Assembly: GCA_963921195.1 (NCBI GenBank)
Contig: OY992539.1
Span: 42,488,299 to 42,552,298, forward strand
DNA from: Pegoplata infirma
Taxonomy: Eukaryota > Arthropoda > Insecta > Diptera > Anthomyiidae
DNA: 64,000 nucleotides
Direction of reading: 5' to 3'
Each line of letters starts with the position of its first letter. The stretch's first letter is position 1. The notes under the pieces were generated by a model. That model was given only the letters and a program-made list of their open reading frames with translations, did not search any database and was not told where the DNA came from. This document shows positions 1 through 9,925 of this stretch, in pieces. The position numbers and the translations under genes were made by a program.

Positions 1-123
1 AAAATCATTTTACAGAGTTTTTTAGTAAAATTACCAAGAAATGTTGCTAGCTGGAAAAGTATGGTGTACTCTGTTAAATTAGCAGAGTTTTTCTGTAATT
101 TAACAGAGTTATTATTTTGAGTG
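1..123. mobile_element. Right end of a CACTCAAAA-type TIR element (cut by window edge)
   Basis: The block ends in TTTTGAGTG followed by TA at 124-125, the same terminus as the elements at 6224-7603 and 22288-23066. Its interior repeats the word acagagttt and its variants. The left end lies outside the window. Non-coding; superfamily uncertain (TA target suggests Tc1/mariner, CACT termini suggest CACTA). Confidence 0.6.
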
Positions 124-125
124 TA

Positions 126-340
126 GTAAGGCAACGATTGTCAATAAGGCAACGATTGTCGATTAAGTCTTGCAAAAATGACCAACATAAATAAATTTAA
201 AACAGAAAAATAAATTTCTTGAAAATTATGCTATGAGAATATAATGGTTTTAATTAGTAAAGAAAATAATGACCTCGAGCCAGAATAAACATCCTCAAGA
301 TATAATTTATCATAAGTTTAATATTGTATATATTCGTCAA
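126..340 (+). repeat. Old interspersed repeat, copy 1
   Basis: This sequence (gattaagtcttgcaaaa, then a stretch ending taatgacctcgagc) recurs at 20085-21250, around 5500-5549 and 16263-16330, and inverted at 35045-37400. The start carries a tandem doubling of aaggcaacgattgtc. It is older than the elements inserted into its other copies. Identity unknown. From 340 to 846 only unremarkable AT-rich sequence is visible. Confidence 0.5.
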
Positions 341-848
341 GTTGAAATTTTGCCTTTTTATTGTTCCGAATATCACTGTTTCTAACAAATAATAATAAAA
401 TGTTATGAATCATAAATTATTCCCATCTATGGCTCATATGTGGTTTTCGAAACAAATGGTAAAAAAAAAACATTATTGTCGAATCTAATTAGTAGAAATG
501 TTTGTTACAAAACCGCAAATCGTTTGTTTTCAAATGCCAAATTCTACATAAATTCACAAAATAGAAATGAATGCACTTAATAAACTGGGATAGACAAATG
601 TATGCAGGAAAATGTTGTAGCAAATCCTTGGCGTAGCTAGAAAATATTTATTAGGGGGCGGGGAAGGGGGCATATAAATGATTAATTCAATATTGAGATT
701 CAAAAAAAAAGATCTTTGCATTTCCACTAATTGCAATTATTGTTTAAAAAACAATTATTTTAATTGATTTAATTAAAAAAATGATCAATTTTACAACAAC
801 TTTATAGGGTGATATTTTTAAACCGTTTAACTACAGTTTGGAGGTATA

Positions 849-1080
849 CACACAAAAAAAAATCCGATTAACGACTTTCATAGTATTTATGAACAAATTC
901 ATACAATTTATTAACTTTTTCATAATACTTATAAACTTTTTCGTAGTATTTATCAATAAATCATAATATGTGAAATTTGAAAACTATTTAACATTTTTCA
1001 TAAATAGTATGAAAAAGTTTATAAATATTATGAAAAAGTTAATAAATTGTATGAATTTGTTCATAAATACTATGAAAATC
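849..1080. mobile_element. Hairpin MITE with word ttcataaatactatgaa, copy 1 (right end lost)
   Basis: TA at 847-848 is followed by CACACAAAAAA and then by inverted repetitions of a word like ttcatagtatttatgaa, so most of the element can fold on itself. A complete copy lies at 45919-46177. The right terminus is replaced by the next hairpin near 1080. Confidence 0.65.
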
Positions 1081-1086
1081 GTATAT

Positions 1087-1638
1087 TTTTTATGGGCTAT
1101 CGATTAAAGTTTTTTATTTCATTAAAACCCATTTTTTTAAAAAGTCAATTTATCAAAAATCGGCCACTTTTTTCCTTTTAATATTTTTTTTTTAAGTTTA
1201 TGTAGATGTTTGTCTATCCACACAAAGCAATTCAGACGCATGTTTTTCGTTTTTTTCGAGAAAATCGCATTTGAATTATAAATTTCATAACAATTTAGTA
1301 ATTTGCTTATATTATCTTGTTTCAACATAGCGTATGAGTATTATTAATTCAAATATTTGTTACTCATCCGCTATGCTGAAACAAGAAAATACAAGCAAAT
1401 TACAAAATTCTTATGAAATTTAATATTCAAATGCGATTTTCTCGAGAGAAAAAACGAAAAACACGAGTCTGAATTTTTTTGTGTGGATAGGCAAACATCT
1501 AAACTTAAAAAAAAGTTAAAAAGGAAAAAAAAATATGGCCGGATTTTTGATAAATTGATTTTTTTTTAATGGGAAATTTCAGAACGGTTTCTGAAAATTG
1601 TTCAAAATAAAATTTTTTTATCGATAGCCCATAAAAAA
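1087..1638. mobile_element. Long hairpin element, ends ATGGGCTATCGAT
   Basis: Two arms of about 270 bp are inverted copies around a centre near 1345. They begin ttttttatgggctatcgat and end in its complement. Related but decayed sequence recurs at 11640-12300 inside another inverted repeat. Open frames here are by-products of the palindrome. Confidence 0.7.
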
Positions 1639-1639
1639 G

Positions 1640-1975
1640 TTTACAAGAATGCTAATTTTTGAGATCATGGTACATTCCGTTTTAATTTAATAAATATTTA
1701 ATCAAGGCAGCTCGAGAACCGCAATTTTTTTAGTTCCATATAGGGCTATCAATACAACCTATTCAGAAATTCATGGGACACATGATTTTTTGTGCTGGAC
1801 ATTTCGTGTGGAATTCCTCATATGTATTTTTGATCCCTGATCGATTCAGACAATCAAGCGATGTCCATCTGTCCTTGGAAATGGAATACAAATCAAAAGA
1901 GCTAGACTGCTAAAGTTTTTCAATAACATGGTAAGTGGGTTAAGTTCATAAATGGGTACAATTGGACTAAGAAAA
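1640..1975. other. Unassigned intron/upstream sequence
   Basis: AT-rich sequence with no exon, clear TIR or tandem repeat that I can recognise. Confidence 0.4.
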
Positions 1976-2760
1976 AACAAGTAAGAAATTTATAGTGACA
2001 CCCTACACCAGTGTTTTCCGGAAAATGGGTCCCATGTCCAAACATGGACCGATTGGATCTGTCTTTTGTTAGATCTTTATTTAGTGTAGAAACACACACA
2101 GATCAAATTTTAGTGGAATTGGTTTATTTTTTTGTCAATATACCGATTTAACTGAATATCGGTGGAAATTTTTAAGGGGGACTTAGTCCAAAAATGGTCC
2201 AATTATATTCCGATTTAATTAGGTTACTAAAGAGCACGTTTAACACCAAAAAATAAAATTTTATCAAATATTTAAATTTAATGAATTTTGAGGGAATTAT
2301 GTGAATATCGGGAGGGTGGCTTGTATGGGGACTACCAGAAGGACTGATGCGATTCCTTTGAAATTTGGGATGATGATTCATGCATACAAATTTTGATTAC
2401 CTGCTATATTTCAAAGCGATATCTATTATAATACGGTCATTAGAGTCATTAAGCCGAATCCAAATGGGGCGTTTGTATGGGGGCTAGGTCTTAACATGGA
2501 CCGATGTTCTCCAATTTCATTAGGCTTCGCCCTTGGGCCAAAAGATGCTTAAGTTTTAAATTTCAAGTCAATTGATTGAAAATTGCGACCTGTATCGTGC
2601 TTAAACCGATAGATGGACAGACGGACGGACATCGCTAAATCGACCCAAAAAGTAATTCTGAGTCGATCGGTATACTTAAAGGTATGTCTAGGACCAATAT
2701 TTCGGGTAGTTACAAACTCAATATACCCTGTACCACATAGTGGTGTAGGGTATAAAAATA
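1976..2760 (+). repeat. Family A repeat, copy 1
   Basis: A roughly 780-bp interspersed repeat. It opens aacaagtaagaaa and reads through a 'tccaaacatggaccgat' segment. An internal (acgg)n run is followed by acatcgctaaatcgac. It closes with a hairpin around the words taccctgtaccaca and gtgtagggtata, then aaaata. No long reading frame and no TIRs. Other copies: 30184-31305, 34085-34858, 38680-39450, 39503-43245, 56082-56905, 57722-58970 and 59147-60060. This copy lacks a good 5' hairpin. Confidence 0.75.
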
Positions 2761-2764
2761 AGTG

Positions 2765-4495
2765 CTAAAAGTATTTATCGATAAGATAACAAATTAATCT
2801 TTAGCAAATTTGCTGTCGATAGTAAAATTTGAAATCGATTTCGCGATAACAATATTTTCTATAGAAACTTAGTTATCGATGTTTCAATAACAACTTTTCT
2901 GTCGAAAATTAGTTATCGGTGTATCGATAACAAGCTTTCTATAGAAAATATTTCAATAACAAACTTTTCGATAGAAACTAAGATATCGATGTATCGATAA
3001 CAAACTTTTGTACAGAAAATTAGTTATTGGTGTACCGCTAAAAAAACTTTTCTGTGGAACAGAAAAGTTAATTATTGATACCAAAATTTTTTATAAACTA
3101 TTATTTTTCTGTAGAAAACTTTTGTATAAAAAATTTTTCTATTTAAAACTTTTGTACAGAAAATTTTTCTATAGAAAACTTTTGTATAGAAAATTTTTTT
3201 ATAGACAACTTTTCTATAGGAAATTTTTCTATAGGAAACTTTTCTACAGAAAATTTGTCTATAGATGTATCGATAACAAACTTCTCTAAAAAAAATTGAT
3301 TATCGATAGCAATTTTTTCTATATTTCTATAAAAAACTGGTTATCGATGTATCAATAACATTTTTTTGTATTTTTCTATAGAAAACTTTGTTATCGATAG
3401 CTTATTTTTTTATAGAAAGTTTTCTATAGAAAACTTTTATATAGAAAATTTTCCTATGGAAAACTTTTGTATAGAAAATATTTTTATAAAAAGCTTTTGA
3501 ATAGAAATTTTTTCTATACAGAAGTTTTGTATAGAAAATTTTTCTATAGAAAACTTTTGTATAGAACATTTTTCTATAGAAAACTTTTGTATAGAACATT
3601 TTTCTATAGAAAACTTTTGTATAGAAAATTTTTCTATAGAAAACTTTTTGTATAGAAAATCGATAACAAAGCTATCGATAACAAATTTTTCTATACAAAA
3701 ATAGAAAAAATTGTTATCGATACATCGATAACCAATTTTCAATAGAAAAAATTTCTATCAATACAATTTTCTATAGAAATGATTGTTATCGATACCTCGA
3801 TACCTAATTCTTCATTTATTCTGTAGAAAAGTTTTCTATAGAAAAATTTTCTACACAAAAGTTTTCTACAGAAAAATTCTCTATACAAAAGTTAAAAAGT
3901 TAATAGAAAACTTTCCTATAGAAAAGTTTTTTTCTAAAGAAAATTTGTCTACAGAAAATTTTTCTATAGAAAACTTTTCTACAGAAAATTTTAATATTTA
4001 AAAAAGTTTTCTATGGGATATTTGTCTATAGAAAATTTGTTATCGATAACAAACTTTTTTAAAGAAAATGCAATGTATCGATAACAAATTTTTATACAGA
4101 AAATTAGTTATCGATGTACGATAACAATATTTTTTAATATAAAATTAGTTATCGGTGCATCGGTAATAAACTTTTCTATGGAAAATTAGTTATCGAGGTA
4201 TCGATAACAAACTTTTCTACAGTTATTGATAACAAACTTTTCTACATTTTTTATAGAAAATAAGTTATCGATAACAAATTTGTATATAGAAAATTAATTA
4301 CCAAGATCGATTTTCCATAGAAATAAGTTATCGATAAAAAACTTTTCGATGAGAAATTAGCTATCGGTAGTTAACATTTTTATAGAAAATTAGCTATCGA
4401 TAATAAAGATTTGTTCAGAAAATTAGTTATCGATAGCAAAGTTTTTTATAGAAAAATTGATAACAAACTAGTTATCGATCGATAGTTATTAATCG
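2765..4495. repeat. Satellite-like array of TATCGATA and TTCTATAGAAA words
   Basis: About 1.7 kb consists almost only of two alternating palindromic words, ttatcgataacaa and aacttttctatagaaaa, in irregular order. The perfect 8-mer TATCGATA occurs a dozen or more times. Lysine/phenylalanine/tyrosine-rich open frames on both strands are by-products. TATCGATA is the known Drosophila DRE motif bound by DREF and overlaps the BEAF-32 core CGATA; any binding here is inference. Confidence 0.85.
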
Positions 4496-4499
4496 AAAA

Positions 4500-5549
4500 A
4501 AGTTAAACAAAATACTCTCGAAGTCCAACTCTTTTAAAAATGTTAAATATTATACAAAATTTACATTTTCGTTCAATTTTTTAACAAAAAAAAAAAAATA
4601 TTTTTAGCCACTAACTTAAAAGTGCATATAACCTACATTTGGCTAAAAACATAAATTTCCAACTTAAAATACATTCGTGTTAGTGTTTTATTGAAATATG
4701 TACATTTGTATGTATGCCGAAAGAACCCGGCTATCATCAATAACTTACAAAAAACACACAAAACAGAAGAAAAAAACAACTTTAAAACACCCAACAGCAA
4801 AAAAAACATTTCCAAATTCATGCATTTTGTTGTTATTTTTTCTGCACTTATTCGTTTCCATATCCTGCCTAAAGAACCAACAAATAAAGTACTTGTAGTT
4901 TTGTGTGTGTGTGTGAGTGGAGCTTAACGTATGTATGTGTATTTTAACCATTTTTGCCACAGGTTATTTTCCCTGCATTATGTTAGTGTAAACGTGTGAG
5001 AGAGCTTGTTTGTTTGTATGTGTTAAAAGAAATTTTATTTTTGCCATACATATTTAAAAGCCTGTTGGCAAAATGCCTCTATGTCTGTGTATGGTACTTT
5101 TTGTACCACCGCCATCATCATCTCCATTGCCGACATTTCGAAACACGTTTTATGAGTGTGAGTTAAATTCACGTGTTTTTTTCTCAATTTTTAATACTGA
5201 TAAATACAACAACACATCAACATTTAGTAGTTATACATAAATACAGATCTACTTAATGATAGTCAAGTGTAAACTTACTAACGTATATTTTGTTTTACCA
5301 AAAATTTATGTACATATGTATGTGTTTGGCTTAAAGTTTTTACAAGCACTAATGTACCTAGTGGGTGCAATGAAAAAGTGAAATTTATTTAAGTTTTAAA
5401 GTTAGACACTTGAACAAAAAATTACACAAAAATGCCATCTAGGAGAAATACACTTAGAAAAGTTTTTCAGTTAAAGTTTTTTTTTGCTAAAGAGTCTTGA
5501 CAATGATATATTAGTAAATAATTATTACCTCGAGCTTAAATAATCCTAC
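4500..5549. other. Repeat-poor interval
   Basis: The longest stretch in the first 18 kb without an evident repeat, with a short (tg)n tract near 4900-4914 and mixed composition from 4640 to 5200. No splice-bounded frame resembling the missing N-terminal Pxn exon was found. It could be ordinary intron or hold regulatory sequence. The last 50 bases are old interspersed repeat (tattacctcgagc). Confidence 0.35.
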
Positions 5550-5690
5550 TTAACCCTCTAACCGGCAGCCCCGCCTCTAGACGGGGTATACTAAATTGAC
5601 CCAAAATACATCAAACTATTTTTTTAGGGACTTTCGTTAGATTTCAATTGAGCCGTAAATGTTTTCATTGTTGTGAGCAGACATATGTAT

Positions 5691-6214
5691 TAGAGATGGG
5701 CGCGTGAGTGACTTTTGACTCACGCTCACGACAAGAATTTTTAAATTACGCACACTCACTCACGAGCATATTTTTTCTACTCACACTCACTCACAATCAC
5801 GTGAGTAAATTTAATACAACTCACACTCACGTGTACTCACGCAAGCTTCAAACACACTCACGTTGACTCACACTCACGAAACACTTATTTATACAAAAAT
5901 TTCAAAATTTTCAGCAAAATTTAAAGTTCAGCGAAATTTTGCTTTTTTCTGGACGAAATATTAAATTAAGCCATATTTTACAATTTTTTGTTGCTTTTTT
6001 TGGTTCAAAAAGAAATAATAAAAGAAAATAAATCATTCAAACTCACGCAAAACAATCGACTAACGCACACTCACTCACGCAATTTTTTTCTCCACTCACA
6101 CTCACTCACAAAAAAAAATTGAAATCACTCACAAATTGAAATCACTCACATTCACGCGTGATCACGCGTGAATCACGTGAATCACGCTCTAATCTGCTCA
6201 TGTGCCCATCTCTA
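5691..6214. mobile_element. hAT-like MITE TAGAGATGGG, copy 1
   Basis: Terminal TAGAGATGGG and CCCATCTCTA are flanked by a perfect 8-bp duplication atatgtat (5683-5690, 6215-6222), as expected for hAT transposition. The interior is built from cactcacactcacg words and their complements around an AT-rich core. No coding capacity. Confidence 0.88.
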
Positions 6215-6938
6215 ATATGTATACACTCAAAATAATACATTAGTAGATTAACTAATTTTTTTTTTGCTAATGCTGGTTAGCTAAGTTTAGCAAATTTTTA
6301 ATTGAGATTAGCATGTTAGCAAAAATATCTTGTAAACTTCATTTATCGCATTAGCAATTTTAAACAAAATTTGAACTAATTTTTTTTGCTAGATTTAAAA
6401 TTGAGTTGACCAAATTTTTACAAGCTTTTTTGCTAATATTAGCAAAATAAATGGTAATTTTTTTTTTTATTTTCAGAAAACTTAAAATGGCGCTATCTCG
6501 GAAACTAAGCCAGATAGAGCAAAATGGAGGCCATTTTTGGTTCTCGAGCTCTCTATAGTATCGCCGGTCCTCTTCACATGTGTAGTGCCTAATGGGCCCT
6601 AACTTTGGATCCAAAAAAGTTAGCATTCCCTAAAATTTTAAAATGCTCATATCTCGGTAAATATTGCCGACACAACAAAAAGTCCAAAAGCATTTTTGTA
6701 GCCCTCAACACGTAGAATAAGACCGCTAAATAGTCAAAAGCTCTCCGAGTAATATTTTTGAAGTTATCGAGTTTTTTAATTCTCAAGACCCCAGTGGTCC
6801 CATATAATCACGTATCTTAAAAACTAAGCAAGGTAGAGCGAAACGGACACAAATTTTGGATCAAAAACTATGACGATTCTTAAAAAACCCAACTAGGTTT
6901 TTTAAGAATCGATGAGGATGAACTAAGTTAAAAAAAAA

Positions 6939-7473
6939 CAAGTAAAAAAGTTAAATTCGGCCTTGCCGAATGTAGTGATACCCACCACAATTTCAAAAAG
7001 ATTATTGCAAACAACTTTATTTAAAAGGAAATTACTTTTGAAAAAAAAAAATTTAAAAAAAAAATTTACGCGAAAAAAAATTTTGGTAAAAAAAAAAAAT
7101 TGAACCGCTGAACCGATATCGCTCAAATGCAATACCAAACTTCTCGGGAGAACTTCCAATATATATGTTAAGTTTCAGTCATCTCTGTGCAATATTTTGT
7201 CCGCGAGAGCATTTTCCACAGACAGACGGACAGACGGACAGACGGACAGACGGACAGACGGACAGACGGACAGACGGACAGACGGACAGACGGACAGACG
7301 GACAGACGGACAGACGGACAGACGGACAGACGGACATCACTAGAATGTCTTAAAATCGATCGGGCATCATGAATATATATACTTTATGGGGTCCCAGACC
7401 GATATTTCGATGAGTTACAAACGGAATGACAAACTTATATATACCCTCTATCACTAAATGGAGGGTATAAAAA
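6939..7473 (+). repeat. Family B repeat, copy 1
   Basis: Opens acaagtaaaaaag, then a short hairpin attcggccttgccgaat. It continues through 'aaccgatatcgctcaaatgc', a tandem run, 'gatatttcgatgagttac' and a closing inverted pair taccctc/gagggta followed by aaaa. Same architecture as family A. Other copies or pieces: 17905-18015, 33814-34000, 49726-49915, 51960-52430, 54410-54565, 57052-57684. Confidence 0.75.
7219..7336 (+). repeat. Expanded (gacagacg)n microsatellite inside family B
   Basis: An uninterrupted 8-bp unit gacagacg is repeated about 15 times. It sits where other family A/B copies have only a few acgg/tccg units (30250-30280, 57190-57234), so this copy has expanded locally. Confidence 0.95.
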
Positions 7474-8162
7474 TTTGTTAACTAATTTTTGGCAAAACAT
7501 TTTTGCTAACTTTAGTAAAAAAATTTTGGGTTCAAAATCAGCAAATTTTCTTGTAGGTTTACAAGCTTTTTTTGCTAACATTACGGTTTTTTTTTTTTGA
7601 GTGTAGTTAAAAAGTTATTGTCAATCAAAGTGGAAGTTTTAGGGAAATTGCCAAAATTAAATATTTTGGAATAATGTGATTTTATAAAAATTAAAAAATA
7701 TTATTTTCAATTGATCCAGAGCTTTAAAAAAAATCAGGTGCGTAGATCAAAGCCTGTAGAACGATTTTGCAAGTTAGGTCTATGGATTACTTACAAAGAT
7801 ACTCCATGAGATGCCAAGAAGGATAGCCCGTCTAGAGGCGATCTTGCCCATTAGAGTGCACTCAAAAAAATAAAACTGTAAAGTTAACAATTTTTTTTTT
7901 GTTAACTCGAGTTTACTGGCTTTTTAGCAAATTTTTAGTTAAAATCAGCGTTTTAACTGCTTTTTTTAGTTAAGTTCAATTTACGAAAATACTAGTTTTG
8001 AACAAATTTTGAATTAATTTTTTTTGTTGACTTTAAAACTGTGTTTACGAATTTTTGTTAATTAATTTGCTGATTTCTCGTAACATATTTGTCGAAAAAA
8101 AAATTTCTTGTGTAGCCTCCTATGCAAATCTCATAAGTTCTACTTAAGCTGAACTTAATACA

Positions 8163-8893
8163 TCCCAGCAAAACTTTGGTAATGGGTGGTGATTATATAA
8201 CACATTACCAGGTAATGTATATATCTTATTTGTAGCATTATTTTATGATGTCTTACCAAACATTTGTTCCACAACGTATTATTTTAAAGTGAAAAATAAT
8301 ACATTACTAATAATTAGCTACGTAATGCATGATTATTGGAAAAAATGTATTTCATATTTATTATTTCTAAACATTAAATCATGGATGACTTATATTTGGT
8401 TACATTATGTATTATTTCAAAGTTTGAAATAATGCATTATTTATAATTGAATACATAATGCATTACAATAACATAAAAAATAAATATTTTATAAAAAAAT
8501 GCATAAGTTTAAACTAGAGATGGATTCACGACAGAAATTTGTTAATGACACACACTCACCCAGGAGTATATTTTATCTCGCTTACAATCACGTGAGTAAA
8601 TTTAATACAAAATTACTTTTTCACTACTCGTAACACCTTATATATTACGTTCTGGTGTGCTATATTATATACCTTACTCGTAACCTATAAAATATCATAT
8701 ATTTTACACCTTACTCGTATTCTTTGTTATAAATTTATGACTTATTTTATACCTTACTGGTATTCTTTGTGATAATGTATATGCATTACTTTTTGTCTCA
8801 TCGCCTGTTAAAATCATCAATGCTGCAATGTATAAAATAAGAGATCTTATACCTTATTTTATACCTTATATGGTAAGGTAAGTTTTTCTGGGA
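8163..8893. mobile_element. CCCAGCAAAACTT TIR element with word gtaatgcattac
   Basis: Left TCCCAGCAAAACTT and right AAGTTTTTCTGGGA are near-perfect inverted ends. The interior is dominated by cattacca, taatgcatta and atacctta words. A hAT-like fragment interrupts it at 8514-8610. No reading frame; superfamily unresolved. Confidence 0.65.
8514..8610. mobile_element. Truncated hAT-like MITE fragment
   Basis: It begins tagagatgg and continues with cacactcaccc and acaatcacgtgag, matching one arm of the TAGAGATGGG family. The other end is missing. Confidence 0.5.
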
Positions 8894-9195
8894 TACTGTG
8901 AAAAAAAAGAAAAAAATAAGTGAAGTGTTAGTGCACTGAAAAAAAAAGCTTCGTGAAAGTAATGAAAATTGACATTAGATTAATGAAAAATGACTCACGT
9001 TTTCAACCGAAGCCATGTTTCATTTGATCAATGAAACTGGTGTCATAAAATTTTTGTCAATGGTATCAATGAAAACATACATGGAAATTATGAAAATGTT
9101 CATAGAATATATTTTTAAAATTTCACACGTTTTATGAAGTATTTCATAAAATGAATGAAAGTATTTATTGATTAAAGGTTCAATAGCAGTGGGTA

Positions 9196-9377
9196 GGTTG
9201 ATATACATGGTAAATTTACATGATCACCCTTATCTACTATTTCCCAGTATTGGGTATAACAATCGTCAAATTTAAATAATTGTTTATAGAAAATTATTTA
9301 AACCCGGCAAATCGTATCTCCTTAACTGGGAAAGAGTAAATAAGAGTGGTAAAAGGTAGTTAACATGTAAATCAACC
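9196..9377. mobile_element. GTTAACTACC hairpin MITE, copy 1 (degenerate)
   Basis: The arms contain cacccttatctactatttcc at the left and a decayed complement at the right ending gtagttaacatgtaaatc. The clean copy is at 52567-52731. Confidence 0.6.
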
Positions 9378-9583
9378 ATGAAGGAAAATCGCCACCTTAA
9401 TTTTAAGTTGCGACCATAGCAAATAGTTGGCTATAATATTACATGTATCACCATTTTTTGATAAGTGTAATCTTCACTGAACGTAACAATCACTGGGATA
9501 GAAAAATGCACTTCCAAATTTTTTTTTTATAAATTTCACTTTAATTTTCTTACACAAAACTTTAATCTAAACAACTTCGGAAC

Positions 9584-9847
9584 AAGTCAAGTTTACGTCC
9601 ACAAAAAAAAAATTAGGGATTACAAACTCCATGCATGAAACTCATCCTCTCTGCCTTATAAAGTTTTTCAGCGTAAAAAGTTTTCGGTCCTATGTTTTTC
9701 AGTGCAAAACTTTAAACTTTAAAGTCGCACCAACTCCCTTGCTGGCTTTTGCCCCCGATAAAAGTGGTACCACTGGACTCAGGAGGAGGTCCTTAGTGGA
9801 TGCACAATGTTTTATCAGATTTGGAAGGGTGGACGTAAACTTGACTT
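9584..9847. mobile_element. 264-bp TIR element with a GC-richer core
   Basis: The perfect 19-bp inverted ends AAGTCAAGTTTACGTCCAC bound a core that is less AT-rich than its surroundings (9730-9800). One frame stays open through the core and right TIR (from 9631) but matches nothing I recognise. Captured host sequence is possible. Confidence 0.7.
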
Positions 9848-9925
9848 AAGCCACAATATTTGATACATTAGTAAAAACACGAAACAACACGAATTTTAGT
9901 ATAAATACATGTATGTAATTAATAA

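Larger units (their letters stand above)
6224..7603. mobile_element. TA-flanked CACTCAAAA element with word ttagcaaaa
   Basis: CACTCAAAA starts after TA (6222-6223), and TTTTGAGTG ends before TA (7604-7605). Both ends carry repeated ttagcaaattttt/gctaa words. The middle (6470-6900) is a segment with 'ctcggaaactaagccagatagagc', which recurs at 41640-41680. A family B repeat is inserted at 6939-7473. Confidence 0.7.

Noticed and set aside
3008..4001. Long K/F/Y-rich open frames on both strands
   Set aside because: They arise from the ttctatagaaaa word array; both strands and several frames give the same kind of peptide.
5072..5200. Possible N-terminal Pxn exon (short frame starting atgcctctatg)
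   Set aside because: No LRR N-cap cysteines and no match to the expected signal peptide and LRR start; no phase 2 donor in register.
7165..7372. Thr/Asp/Gly/Gln-repeat open frames
   Set aside because: They are read from the 8-bp microsatellite, and overlapping frames are equally open.
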